64,000 nucleotides of DNA. It comes from Reyranella massiliensis 521. GTDB taxonomy: Bacteria; Pseudomonadota; Alphaproteobacteria; Reyranellales; Reyranellaceae. Below the pieces are notes generated by a model. It was not told the DNA's origin. It did no database searches and was given only the letters and a program-made list of their open reading frames with translations. Shown here piece by piece: positions 52,505 through 60,951 of this stretch (positions are counted from its first letter, which is position 1; every line of letters starts with the position of its first letter). The stretch spans positions 4,945,788 through 5,009,787 of the forward strand of contig NZ_HE997181.1 in assembly GCF_000312425.1 (NCBI RefSeq). The letters are read 5' to 3'. Both the position numbers and the translations under genes were made by a program.

Positions 52505-52602
52505 GGAAGGCGAACGACCCGGCGTCGGGGTTCGTTGCATGCCGTGGCGATCGTCACAGGTGTCGGCAACGAGTCGCGTGCCGGCTCGTTCCTCGTGTCA
52601 CC

Positions 52603-55197
52603 ATGCGTAAAGACCGGCTCGCTTCCTACCGCGCGATGCGTGACTTCAGTCGGACGGACGAGCCGTCCGGGAAGGGCACCGTCGGCGCAGCGAAGCAGCT
52701 CCGCTTCGTCGTCCAGCGGCACGATGCGACGCGGCTGCATTACGATTTCCGCCTGGAGCTCGACGGCACGTTCAAGTCGTGGGCGGTGACCAAGGGGCCG
52801 TCGCTCGATCCCACGGTCAAGCGCCTCGCCGTGGAAGTCGAGGACCATCCTCTAGATTATGGGGATTTCGAAGGCACGATCCCCAAGGGGCAGTATGGCG
52901 GTGGGACCGTGCAGCTTTGGGATCGCGGCTACTGGATCCCCGAAGGCGATCCCCACGAAGGGCTGAAGCGCGGCGATCTCAAGTTCACGCTGGTCGGCAG
53001 CCGGCTGGAAGGGAGCTGGGTGCTGGTGCGCATGCGCTGGGACCGCAAGGCCGGCAAGGGCAGCCGCAAGCGGATCAACTGGCTGCTGATCAAGCATCGC
53101 GATGCCGCGGCCCACGAGGGCGACGACGACGCGATTCTAGACGACCCAAAATCGATTGCGTCAGGCCGGACGCTTAAGCAGATCGCACTCGGTACCGGCA
53201 AACCTCCGACACCGTTCATAACGGCAAGGAACAAGAACGCGAAGGCCGCAGGGAAGCAGGCGGCGAAAGTCCGCAAGGCCGCGTCGATGCCGCGCTTCGT
53301 CGAACCGCAGCTTGCCAAGCTGGTGAAGCGGGCGCCGTCGGGAGCTGGCTGGGCGCATGAGGTGAAGTTCGATGGTTACCGATTGCAACTCAGAGTAGAG
53401 GATGGCGAAGCTGTACTGCGTACTCGCAAAGGGCTGGATTGGACGGGGAAATTTACGACTATCGCGCGGCAGGCCGAGAAGCTTCCGGACTGCATCATGG
53501 ACGGCGAAGTGGTGGCGCTCGACCGTCACGGCGCGCCCGATTTCTCTGCACTTCAGGTCGCTCTTTCCGAGAGCGACTCCAAGAACCTGATCTACTATGC
53601 CTTCGACTTGCTGTTCGTCGAAGGCGAGGATTTGCGGGCCCTGCCCTTGGTGGAGCGCAAGGCGCGGTTGCAGGACGTGCTGACGGGGCTGAAGACCAAG
53701 CATCCGGGCATTCGCTATGTCGACCATTTCGAGACCGGCGGAGATGCTGTGCTTCAGTCGGCCTGCCGCATGCATTTCGAGGGGATCATTTCCAAGGAGC
53801 TCGCGGCGCCATATCGCTCCGGCCGCGTCGGCAGCTGGACCAAAGCCAAGTGCCGGGCCGGCCACGAGGTGGTGATCGGTGGCTGGACCAGCGAAGGCAG
53901 GAGGCTGCGCTCGCTGCTGGCGGGCGTGCATAGGGGGAAGAAGCTCGTCTATGTCGGACGCGTCGGCACAGGATTTGGCGCGGCCGTCATGGGCTCGCTG
54001 CTGCCCAAGCTGCGCGACCTGGAAAGCGACACCAGCCCCTTCGCGGCAGGCGCAAGCCCACCCAAGGAAGCCAACATGCATTGGGCGCGGCCCGAGCTGG
54101 TGGCCGAAATCGAGTTCGCCGGCTGGACCGGCGGAGGGAATGTGCGTCAGGCTGCCTTCAAGGGGCTGCGCGCCGACAAACCGGCTGACGAGGTCGAGGC
54201 GGAGAAGCCCGCCAAGCCGGGGAAGACCCGAATGGCCAAGCCAACGTCGACCAAACGCAAGTCGCGCACGACCGTGAAATCATCGAGCGCGTCGGGACGC
54301 GCCATCGTGAGGGGGGTGTCGATCTCTCATCCCGACAAGCCGATGTGGCCGGACGAAAAGCCGCCCGTCACCAAGCTCGAGCTCGCCCGGTATTACGAGA
54401 CCGTGGGCGACTGGATGATCGATCATCTGCAAGGTCGCCCCTGCTCCATCGTGCGGACGCCGGACGGCATCGACGGACAGACGTTCTTTCAACGTCATGC
54501 CATGGCTGGTTCCTCGCACCTGCTCGAGGAAGTGAAGGTCAAAGGCGACAAGAAGCCTTACCTGCAGATCGACCGGGTCGAAGGTTTGATTGCGGTGGCG
54601 CAGATGGGCGGCACGGAGCTGCATCCCTGGAACTGCCAGCCCGGCAATCCCGAGCTGCCGGGACGGCTGGTCTTCGATCTCGATCCCGGTCCCGACGTGG
54701 CATTCTCCGCGGTGATCGCGGGTGCGCGGGAAGTGGCGGATCGGCTGGAGCCGCTCGGGCTGGTGCCCTTCTGCAAGACGACGGGCGGCAAGGGGCTGCA
54801 TGTCGTGGTGCCGCTCACCTCTGATTCCAAGAGCCCCGACTGGGATACGGCCAAGACCTTCGCCAAGGAGATCTGCCGCCGCATCGCCGAGGACGAACCG
54901 GAGCGTTATGTGATCAACATGGCGAAGAAGGAGCGGAAGGGCCGCATCTTCCTCGACTACTTACGCAACGATCGGACCTCGACCGCGGTGGCGCCGCTGT
55001 CGTCGCGGGCGCGGCCGGGCGCCACGGTCTCCATGCCGCTCGAATGGAGCCAGGTGAAGGCAGGACTCGATCCTGCGAAGTACACCGTGCGCACGGCGCC
55101 GGCGCTGCTGAAACGCAGCAAGCCATGGCGCACCTACGCGAAATCGGCGAAGCCGCTCCGCGCGGCGATCGAACGTCTCCTGAAGATGAAAGGATAA
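52603..55197 (+). CDS. ligD: Multidomain ATP-dependent DNA ligase LigD (NHEJ)
   Basis: LigD repairs double-strand breaks together with Ku. The 864 residues contain all three domains: a 3'-phosphoesterase domain at about 30-170 (HDATRLHYDFRLEL), an ATP-dependent ligase domain at about 230-525 with nucleophile Lys255 in EVKFDGYRLQ, and a polymerase/primase domain at about 565-860 with the metal-binding Asp692 and Asp694 in LVFDLDPGPD. The Lys/Ala-rich linker (530-565) is typical. The order PE-Lig-Pol matches Pseudomonas and Rhizobium LigD, unlike the Mycobacterium order. The ku gene follows 5 bp downstream. Confidence 0.96.
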   Translation: MRKDRLASYRAMRDFSRTDEPSGKGTVGAAKQLRFVVQRHDATRLHYDFRLELDGTFKSWAVTKGPSLDPTVKRLAVEVEDHPLDYGDFEGTIPKGQYGGGTVQLWDRGYWIPEGDPHEGLKRGDLKFTLVGSRLEGSWVLVRMRWDRKAGKGSRKRINWLLIKHRDAAAHEGDDDAILDDPKSIASGRTLKQIALGTGKPPTPFITARNKNAKAAGKQAAKVRKAASMPRFVEPQLAKLVKRAPSGAGWAHEVKFDGYRLQLRVEDGEAVLRTRKGLDWTGKFTTIARQAEKLPDCIMDGEVVALDRHGAPDFSALQVALSESDSKNLIYYAFDLLFVEGEDLRALPLVERKARLQDVLTGLKTKHPGIRYVDHFETGGDAVLQSACRMHFEGIISKELAAPYRSGRVGSWTKAKCRAGHEVVIGGWTSEGRRLRSLLAGVHRGKKLVYVGRVGTGFGAAVMGSLLPKLRDLESDTSPFAAGASPPKEANMHWARPELVAEIEFAGWTGGGNVRQAAFKGLRADKPADEVEAEKPAKPGKTRMAKPTSTKRKSRTTVKSSSASGRAIVRGVSISHPDKPMWPDEKPPVTKLELARYYETVGDWMIDHLQGRPCSIVRTPDGIDGQTFFQRHAMAGSSHLLEEVKVKGDKKPYLQIDRVEGLIAVAQMGGTELHPWNCQPGNPELPGRLVFDLDPGPDVAFSAVIAGAREVADRLEPLGLVPFCKTTGGKGLHVVVPLTSDSKSPDWDTAKTFAKEICRRIAEDEPERYVINMAKKERKGRIFLDYLRNDRTSTAVAPLSSRARPGATVSMPLEWSQVKAGLDPAKYTVRTAPALLKRSKPWRTYAKSAKPLRAAIERLLKMKG

Positions 55198-55202
55198 GCG
55201 CC

Positions 55203-56105
55203 ATGGCCAGACAGAAGGGACTGAGGCCGACCTGGGAAGGCCGTCTGCGTCTGTCGCTCGTTACGTGTCCGGTTGCGCTGTATACGGCGACGGAGCGCAG
55301 CGCGGACATTCATTTCAACCTGATCAATCCGAAGACCAACAACCGCATCCGCATGCAGACGGTTGATGCCGGCACGGGCAAGGCCGTCGATCGTGCCGAC
55401 CTGGTGCGCGGCTTCGAGGTGTCGAAGAACAAATACGTATTGCTCGACAAGGAGGAACTGGACGCGGTGCGCCTGGAATCGACGCGGACCCTCGACATCG
55501 AGGAGTTCGTCGATGCTGCCGGCATCGATCGCATCTATTGGGATCAGCCCTATTACCTCGCGCCGTCCGGCAAGACAGGCATCGAGGCCTTCTCCGTGAT
55601 CTTGGCGGCGATGGTGCGGCAGAAGAAGGTCGCGCTGGGTCGTGTCGTGATGCATCAACGCGAGCGCATCTGCGCGCTGGAGCCAAGGGGCAAGGGCATC
55701 CTGCTCACGACGCTGCGCACGCACGACGAGATTCGCGATGCTTCCGAGGTCTTCGATCGCAGCCTGCCCAAGCCCGAACCGCGCATGCTGCAGATCGCCG
55801 AGAAGATCATCGAGCAGCAGGAAGCGGAGTTTCAACCGGGACGCTTCAAGGATCGTTATGAGGATGCCTTGCGCGACCTGATCGCCCGCAAGAAGAAGGG
55901 CGAGACCGTGACGACGGCAGCGCCGGAGGAAGACGAGGAGAAGGTCGTCGACCTTATGGAAGCATTGAGAAAGAGCCTGAAGGGCGGTGGCGGGCCTTCG
56001 CGCGAGAAGACCGAGCGCTTCCTCGAAGCCCATGGCCGCCGCGCGAAAACGAAGCCCAAGGGCAGGAGCCGTCGCAAGTCGGCCGCCCGCAAACGCGCGG
56101 CCTAG
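55203..56105 (+). CDS. ku: Non-homologous end-joining protein Ku
   Basis: This 300-residue Ku binds DNA ends and recruits LigD. The core beta-barrel/bridge (RPTWEGRLRLSLVTCPVALYTATE, and the DQPYYLAPSGKTGIEAFSVILAAMVRQKKVALGRVVMHQRER segment) and the C-terminal Lys/Arg-rich extension (KTKPKGRSRRKSAARKRAA) are standard for bacterial Ku. The chosen ATG 55203 follows an AAAGGA site. It is probably co-transcribed with ligD. The basic tail has been shown in other bacteria to bind DNA. Confidence 0.95.
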   Translation: MARQKGLRPTWEGRLRLSLVTCPVALYTATERSADIHFNLINPKTNNRIRMQTVDAGTGKAVDRADLVRGFEVSKNKYVLLDKEELDAVRLESTRTLDIEEFVDAAGIDRIYWDQPYYLAPSGKTGIEAFSVILAAMVRQKKVALGRVVMHQRERICALEPRGKGILLTTLRTHDEIRDASEVFDRSLPKPEPRMLQIAEKIIEQQEAEFQPGRFKDRYEDALRDLIARKKKGETVTTAAPEEDEEKVVDLMEALRKSLKGGGGPSREKTERFLEAHGRRAKTKPKGRSRRKSAARKRAA

Positions 56106-56258
56106 ATCGTCGCCACGTCTTGGCTGTCCGGGCTTGGCGGGTTTTGTTACACAGGTCGGTGTAATGTAGGCCACGGTCCTGATGCGCGGTCGCCGACCAT
56201 CGGCCATCTCGAAGGCCATCTGGACCGCGTGGGATCGAGGGGCGTAAAAGGCACCGCC
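56106..56258. promoter_or_regulatory. Intergenic region between ku and mnmG with a TetR-type palindrome
   Basis: These 153 bp contain no likely gene. They include the palindrome TTACACAGGTCGGTGTAA at 56147-56164, which is almost identical to the operator copies at the MFS/TetR promoter (31871 and 31922). Nothing of an MFS or TetR gene is found next to it. It may be an operator for mnmG or for a transcript that is no longer encoded here. Confidence 0.5.
56147..56164. promoter_or_regulatory. Palindromic TetR-type operator copy upstream of mnmG
   Basis: TTACAC at 56147-56152 and GTGTAA at 56159-56164 are exact complements around a six-base centre. This is the best match to the palindrome in the window; the two copies near the TetR gene match it at 16 and 15 of 18 positions. 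It is 94 bp from the mnmG ATG. Confidence 0.55.
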
Positions 56259-58133
56259 ATGCGGGCCTTTTCTTCATATGACGTGATCGTAGTGGGTGGC
56301 GGCCATGCCGGCTGCGAAGCCGCGGCGGCAGCCGCGCGCCTGGGCGCCCGCACCCTGCTCCTGACCCATCGGGTCGAGACCATCGGCGAGATGTCGTGCA
56401 ATCCGGCCATCGGCGGCCTGGGCAAGGGCCACCTGGTCCGCGAGATCGACGCCCTGGACGGCATCATGGGCCGGGCCATCGACCGGGCGGGCATCCAGTT
56501 CCGCACGCTGAACCTGTCTAAGGGGCCAGCCGTGCGCGGGCCCCGCGCCCAGGCCGACCGCAAGCTCTATCGGGCGGCGGTGCAGGACTTGCTGGCCGAG
56601 CAAGCCAACCTCGATATCCGGGGCGAAGCCGTTGCAGATATAGTTCTGGATGCAACTGGTGCGTGTGCCGGCGTTGTCACCGAATCCGGTGATGAGATCA
56701 GTGCCGGGCGTGTGATCCTGACGACGGGCACGTTCCTCCGCGGCCTGATCCATATGGGCGAGACTAAGATTCCCGCCGGCCGCGTGCGCGGCAACGGTCG
56801 GGACGATGTGATCGAGCAACCGTCGACGGCGCTTGCGCAGACGTTGCATCGCCTCGGCTTCGCGTTGGGACGCTTGAAGACCGGCACGCCGGCACGGCTG
56901 GATGGGCGGACAATAGATTACGCGTCGCTGGACCAGCAGGACGGCGATGACCCGCCGCAGCCATTTTCCTACCTGACCGATCGCATCACCACGCCGCAGA
57001 TTGCCTGCCACATCACGACGACCACGCCGGCGACGCACGAGATCATCCGCGCCAACCTGCACCGCGCGCCGATGTATTCGGGCCAGATCGAGAGTGTCGG
57101 TCCGCGCTACTGTCCGTCCATCGAGGACAAGGTCGTGCGGTTCGGCCATCGCGAGCGCCACCAGATCTTCCTCGAACCCGAGGGGCTGGACGACGACACG
57201 GTCTATCCCAACGGCATTTCGACCTCGCTTCCTCAGGAGGTGCAGCTCGCGATGCTGCAGACCATTCCGGGGTTGGAACGCGCGACGATGCTGCGCCCGG
57301 GATATGCCATCGAATACGACCATATCGACCCGAGGGAGCTTCACCCAACCCTGGAGACGCGGCGGGTTCCGGGCCTCTACATGGCGGGCCAGATCAACGG
57401 CACCACGGGGTACGAGGAGGCCGCCGCCCAGGGGCTGATAGCCGGGCTGAACGCCGCCCTCGACAAGCCTTTCACTGTCGACCGTGCCGATGGCTATCTC
57501 GGCGTCCTGATCGACGACCTGGTGTCGTTGGGGGTGACCGAGCCTTATCGGATGTTCACGTCGCGCGCCGAGTATCGGCTCTGGCTGCGGGCGGACAATG
57601 CCGACCAGCGCCTGACGCCGCGGGGGCTGGAAATCGGATGCGTCGGTTCCCGCCGGGCCGAGATGTTTCACGTGAAACAACGGGACCTGGAGACGGCGCG
57701 CGCTTTGGCCGGTAGCCTGCGGTTCAGCCCGTCCGTCCTGGCAAAGAAGGGCGTTTCCATCAATCAAGATGGCGTGGCCCGCTCGGCGCTGGACCTGCTT
57801 GCCTATCCGGATATCGACTGGGCGCGGCTGGGGAGCCTGTGGCCGGAGCTGGCGGGCGTGGCGCCGGAGATCGCCGAACAGCTCACCATCGATGCGCGCT
57901 ACGAGGGCTACCTTGCCCGGCAGCGCCAGGACATCGCCGCCTATCGTCGGGACGAGGCGTTGGAACTTCCTCCGAACCTGGACTATGGCGCCATCGGCAG
58001 TCTGTCCAACGAGGTTCGGCAGAAGCTCCAGGATGGGAAGCCGGCGACCCTGGGTCAGGCCGCCCGGATTTCCGGCGTGACGCCTGCGGCTCTCGTTGCC
58101 CTCCTGAAGCACGTCCGTCGCCGGGCCGCCTAG
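56259..58133 (+). CDS. mnmG: tRNA uridine-5-carboxymethylaminomethyl(34) synthesis enzyme MnmG (GidA)
   Basis: The 624-residue FAD protein partners MnmE in tRNA wobble modification. It has the FAD motif VGGGHAGCEAAAAAARLG, the FAD/NADH segment TGTFLRGLIHMGETKIPAGR, and the C-terminal helical domain for tRNA and MnmE. An in-frame GTG at 56229 exists, but ATG 56259 gives the family N-terminus (MRAFSSYDVIVVGGG). A perfect parS site (57664-57679) lies inside the coding region and encodes part of the peptide MFHVKQR. It begins the mnmG-rsmG-parA-parB set. Confidence 0.96.
   Translation: MRAFSSYDVIVVGGGHAGCEAAAAAARLGARTLLLTHRVETIGEMSCNPAIGGLGKGHLVREIDALDGIMGRAIDRAGIQFRTLNLSKGPAVRGPRAQADRKLYRAAVQDLLAEQANLDIRGEAVADIVLDATGACAGVVTESGDEISAGRVILTTGTFLRGLIHMGETKIPAGRVRGNGRDDVIEQPSTALAQTLHRLGFALGRLKTGTPARLDGRTIDYASLDQQDGDDPPQPFSYLTDRITTPQIACHITTTTPATHEIIRANLHRAPMYSGQIESVGPRYCPSIEDKVVRFGHRERHQIFLEPEGLDDDTVYPNGISTSLPQEVQLAMLQTIPGLERATMLRPGYAIEYDHIDPRELHPTLETRRVPGLYMAGQINGTTGYEEAAAQGLIAGLNAALDKPFTVDRADGYLGVLIDDLVSLGVTEPYRMFTSRAEYRLWLRADNADQRLTPRGLEIGCVGSRRAEMFHVKQRDLETARALAGSLRFSPSVLAKKGVSINQDGVARSALDLLAYPDIDWARLGSLWPELAGVAPEIAEQLTIDARYEGYLARQRQDIAAYRRDEALELPPNLDYGAIGSLSNEVRQKLQDGKPATLGQAARISGVTPAALVALLKHVRRRAA
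57664..57679. other. parS centromere site inside mnmG
   Basis: TGTTTCACGTGAAACA matches the universal chromosomal parS consensus at all 16 positions and is a perfect palindrome. ParB binds it and spreads after CTP loading. Its position 1.9 kb before parB is normal. Confidence 0.93.
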
Positions 58134-58136
58134 GCC

Positions 58137-58772
58137 ATGGCGCCCAAACAGGATCCCCTGGCGGATGTTTCACGTGAAACACGCCGCCGCCTGGAAGTTT
58201 TCGTCGAAACACTGGAGCGCTGGCAAAAGGCCATCAATCTGGTCAGCCGGAACACACTGGATGGCGTTTGGAAGCGCCATATTCTGGATTCCGCCCAGGT
58301 CGTGCCCCTGATTCCCGCGACCGCCGAAACGCTGGCCGATCTGGGAAGCGGCGGCGGGTTTCCGGGCCTGGTCATTGCGGCGATGCGCCCCGACCTTCGG
58401 GTGACGCTGATCGAATCGGATGCGCGCAAGGCCGCGTTTCTAGGTGAAGTTGGCAGGCGTATGGGGTTGGAAAACCAACCGAAAATCGCCATTTCTCGTA
58501 TAGAGGTGGCTCCGCCGGCCGCAGCGGATATCGTAACGGCGCGTGCATTGGCACCAATGAAACAATTACTCCATTGGGCGCAGCGTCACCGAAAGGATAC
58601 CGCTATTTGCCTTTTCCACAAGGGGAAGGACTGGCAGACGGAAGTCGAGGAGGCCAAGAAGGAATGGGATTTTTCGCCCGAGCCTATCGCCAGCGTAACA
58701 GACCGTGACGCCGTCATCCTTCGAATCGGCTCCTACCGAGCCACCGCCTCCGGCGCCCCCTCAGGCTCCTGA
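58137..58772 (+). CDS. rsmG: 16S rRNA m7G527 methyltransferase RsmG (GidB)
   Basis: The 211-residue SAM-dependent enzyme methylates N7 of G527 in 16S rRNA; loss gives low-level streptomycin resistance in many bacteria. The SAM-binding motif LADLGSGGGFPGLVIAAMRP and the RALAPMKQLLHW block are diagnostic. It starts 3 bp after mnmG. A second perfect parS site (58166-58181) lies in its first codons, encoding DVSRETR. The 3' end overlaps the start assumed for parA by 68 bases. Confidence 0.94.
   Translation: MAPKQDPLADVSRETRRRLEVFVETLERWQKAINLVSRNTLDGVWKRHILDSAQVVPLIPATAETLADLGSGGGFPGLVIAAMRPDLRVTLIESDARKAAFLGEVGRRMGLENQPKIAISRIEVAPPAAADIVTARALAPMKQLLHWAQRHRKDTAICLFHKGKDWQTEVEEAKKEWDFSPEPIASVTDRDAVILRIGSYRATASGAPSGS
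58166..58181. other. parS centromere site inside rsmG
   Basis: A second perfect TGTTTCACGTGAAACA, 502 bp from the first. A pair within mnmG and rsmG next to parAB is a strong sign of the chromosome partition locus. Confidence 0.93.
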
Positions 58773-59619
58773 AACGCCTCCAAAGGCGTTGGCGGCTCCC
58801 CAGATCTTCGCGATCGCCAATCAAAAGGGCGGCGTCGGGAAAACGACGACTGCGATCAACCTTGCCACGGCTTTGGCCGCTGTCGGCGAGAAAGTCCTTT
58901 TGATAGACTTAGATCCCCAGGGAAATGCCTCCACGGGACTAGGGGTAGGCCGAAATGAGCGCTCACCCGGATCTTATGAATTCCTGCTGGGGCTGAACCC
59001 GCTCGGCGAATGCGTGCGAAGCTCGCAGATCCCCGGTCTGGAGGTGATGCCCGCTTCCGTCCAGCTGGCGGGTGCAGAGATCGAGCTGATCGACATGGAC
59101 GACCGTGAGCATCGTCTCGATCAGGCGCTGAACAGCCCGGGCGGCGAAGCGCGCCAGCGCTGGAATATCATCCTGATCGACTGCCCACCGTCCCTCGGTC
59201 TGGTCACCCTGAATGCCTTGGTTTCCGTCGACGCCGTCCTCGTTCCGCTGCAGGCGGAGTTCCTGGCGCTCGAAGGCATCGGCGCGCTGGGCAACACGAT
59301 CGAGCGCGTGAAGAAGAGACTCAACCCTAAGTTGCACATCGCCGGTGTCGTCCTGACCATGGTCGACCGTCGCATGACGCTCAGCCAGCAGGTCGAGGCC
59401 GACGTGCGCGGGCACTATGGCGAGCTGGTCTTCGGAACGACCATCCCGCGCAACGTCCGCATCGCCGAAGCGCCCTCGCACGGCATGCCGGTGCTGATCT
59501 ACGACAATGCCTGCGCCGGATCGCAGGCCTATATCCTGCTGGCGAGCGAGTTCATTCGCCGTCGCCGCACCATCGCAGAAAAGGCAGAACAAAAGGCCCC
59601 GCATGAGCCAGCCTCCTAA
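58705..59619 (+). CDS. parA: Chromosome partitioning ATPase ParA
   Basis: The 304-residue ParA/Soj-type ATPase has the deviant Walker A loop KGGVGKTT (residues 41-48) with the signature Lys, a Walker A' DLDPQGN, and IILIDCPPSLG as Walker B. The Pro-rich leader of about 32 residues before the fold is unusually long. The GTG at 58705 overlaps rsmG by 68 bases; the real start may be further in, for example a TTG just before AAPQIF, so the first residues are uncertain. The parB ATG lies 17 bases before the parA stop. Confidence 0.93.
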   Translation: MTPSSFESAPTEPPPPAPPQAPETPPKALAAPQIFAIANQKGGVGKTTTAINLATALAAVGEKVLLIDLDPQGNASTGLGVGRNERSPGSYEFLLGLNPLGECVRSSQIPGLEVMPASVQLAGAEIELIDMDDREHRLDQALNSPGGEARQRWNIILIDCPPSLGLVTLNALVSVDAVLVPLQAEFLALEGIGALGNTIERVKKRLNPKLHIAGVVLTMVDRRMTLSQQVEADVRGHYGELVFGTTIPRNVRIAEAPSHGMPVLIYDNACAGSQAYILLASEFIRRRRTIAEKAEQKAPHEPAS

Positions 59620-60565
59620 GTCGCGCGGCCTCGGCCGCGGCCTCAGCGCGCTCCTCGGCGACGATGAAGTCGCCGCTGCCGTCGCCCCGCCCCCCTCGTC
59701 GCCGCCACCTGCCGCGCCGCCCGAACCCGCGGTCAAGGAAACCGCGAGCGCGGCCCCCAGCCGGACGCCCTTCACCTTGCCGATCGGCCAGCTCAAGCCC
59801 GGCAAGATGCAGCCGCGTACCAGCTTCGAGGGCATTCAGCAGCTCGTCGAATCGATCAAGGAATTCGGACTTCTACAACCGATCCTTGTAAGGCCGCTGG
59901 GCGATTCGGCCGACGCCTACGAAATCGTTGCCGGCGAACGGCGCTGGCGGGCGGCTCAGCTCGCCCAACTGCACGACGTGCCGGTCGTCCTGCGCACCAT
60001 CACCGACCAGGATGCCCTGCAGATCGGCCTGATCGAGAACCTGCAGCGCTCAGATCTGACGGCCATCGACGAGGCCAAGGGCTACCAGCGCCTGATTACC
60101 GACTTCAAGCAGACCCAGGAAGAAATCGCCCGCACCATGGGCAAGAGCCGGCCGCATGTCGCCAACACGCTGCGCCTGCTCGACCTGCCCCCGACGATCC
60201 AGGAGATGATCAAGGACGGCGATCTGACGGCCGGCCATGGCCGCGCCCTGATCGGCCTGCCCGACCCGCTGGCGTTGGCCCGCCGCGCCATCGACGAAAA
60301 GCTTTCGGTGCGCGACCTCGAAAAGCTCGGCGGCGAGGAAAAGCAGACGCCGCAACGCAAGGGTGGCAAGCCGAACGGCAAGTCGCCATCGACGGACTCT
60401 GCCAAGAGCGCCGACACGCGCGCGCTCGAACGGCGCATCGAAGAGGCGCTCGGCCTCAAGGCCGACCTGAAATTGCGCGGCCTTGGCGAGCAGAGCCTGC
60501 TCACCCTGGAGATCCGCGACTTCGACCAGCTCGACACGGTCGTGGACAAGCTCACGCGGCGCTAG
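59603..60565 (+). CDS. parB: Chromosome partitioning protein ParB (CTPase, parS-binding)
   Basis: The 320-residue ParB begins SQPPKSRGLGRGLSALLGDD, the ParA-activating motif of chromosomal ParBs. It has the CTP-binding GERRWRA motif at residues 111-117, the ENLQRSDL box, a central helix-turn-helix for parS and a C-terminal dimerisation domain. The start is ATG 59603, 17 bases inside parA. Two perfect parS sites lie 1.4 and 1.9 kb upstream, so the complete parABS system is present. Confidence 0.95.
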   Translation: MSQPPKSRGLGRGLSALLGDDEVAAAVAPPPSSPPPAAPPEPAVKETASAAPSRTPFTLPIGQLKPGKMQPRTSFEGIQQLVESIKEFGLLQPILVRPLGDSADAYEIVAGERRWRAAQLAQLHDVPVVLRTITDQDALQIGLIENLQRSDLTAIDEAKGYQRLITDFKQTQEEIARTMGKSRPHVANTLRLLDLPPTIQEMIKDGDLTAGHGRALIGLPDPLALARRAIDEKLSVRDLEKLGGEEKQTPQRKGGKPNGKSPSTDSAKSADTRALERRIEEALGLKADLKLRGLGEQSLLTLEIRDFDQLDTVVDKLTRR

Positions 60566-60613
60566 TCGACGCCCCGGTTTGGCGGGAACGCGTAAGAACT
60601 CCGAAAGAGAAAC

Positions 60614-60637
60614 GCCGGAAAGCAGCCCCCTTCCGGC
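60614..60637. terminator. Hairpin downstream of parB
   Basis: GCCGGAA at 60614-60620 and TTCCGGC at 60631-60637 form a 7-bp stem with a ten-base loop, about 50 bp after the parB stop. There is no obvious T-run. A transcription terminator for the parAB operon is possible. Confidence 0.35.
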
Positions 60638-60678
60638 AGTGAAATGTCCTCGCTCCAAACAGAGCAATGGAGGACACG

Positions 60679-60951
60679 ATGATGAAGACGATTTCCGCGT
60701 GGATCGTGGTTGCGGTGGCGCTGCTGGCGCCGGCAGCCGCGTTTGCGCAGTCGAGCGACGCCGCCTACTGCAGCGCGCTGGCTGCCAAGTATGAAAAGTA
60801 CCTCAACCAGAACGTGCATCGAGGCATCCAGTCGCAGAGCCTCGAAGCCCGCAGCTCGTTCGAGCAGTGCAAGGCGGGAGACCCTATCGGCATCGCCGGC
60901 CTCGAAAAGGCGCTCAGGAACGCAGGCTACGACCTACCGCCCCGGAGCTGA
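60679..60951 (+). CDS. Small exported protein of unknown function
   Basis: This 90-residue protein has a signal peptide (MMKTISAWIVVAVALLAPAAAFAQ, cleavage about residue 24) and a short mature part with two cysteines (YCSAL and EQCKAG), consistent with one disulfide in the periplasm. A GGAGG site lies six bases before the ATG at 60679. Similar small cysteine-pair proteins are common in alphaproteobacteria and have no known role. Its 3' end overlaps the response-regulator gene by 38 bases on the opposite strand. Confidence 0.65.
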   Translation: MMKTISAWIVVAVALLAPAAAFAQSSDAAYCSALAAKYEKYLNQNVHRGIQSQSLEARSSFEQCKAGDPIGIAGLEKALRNAGYDLPPRS

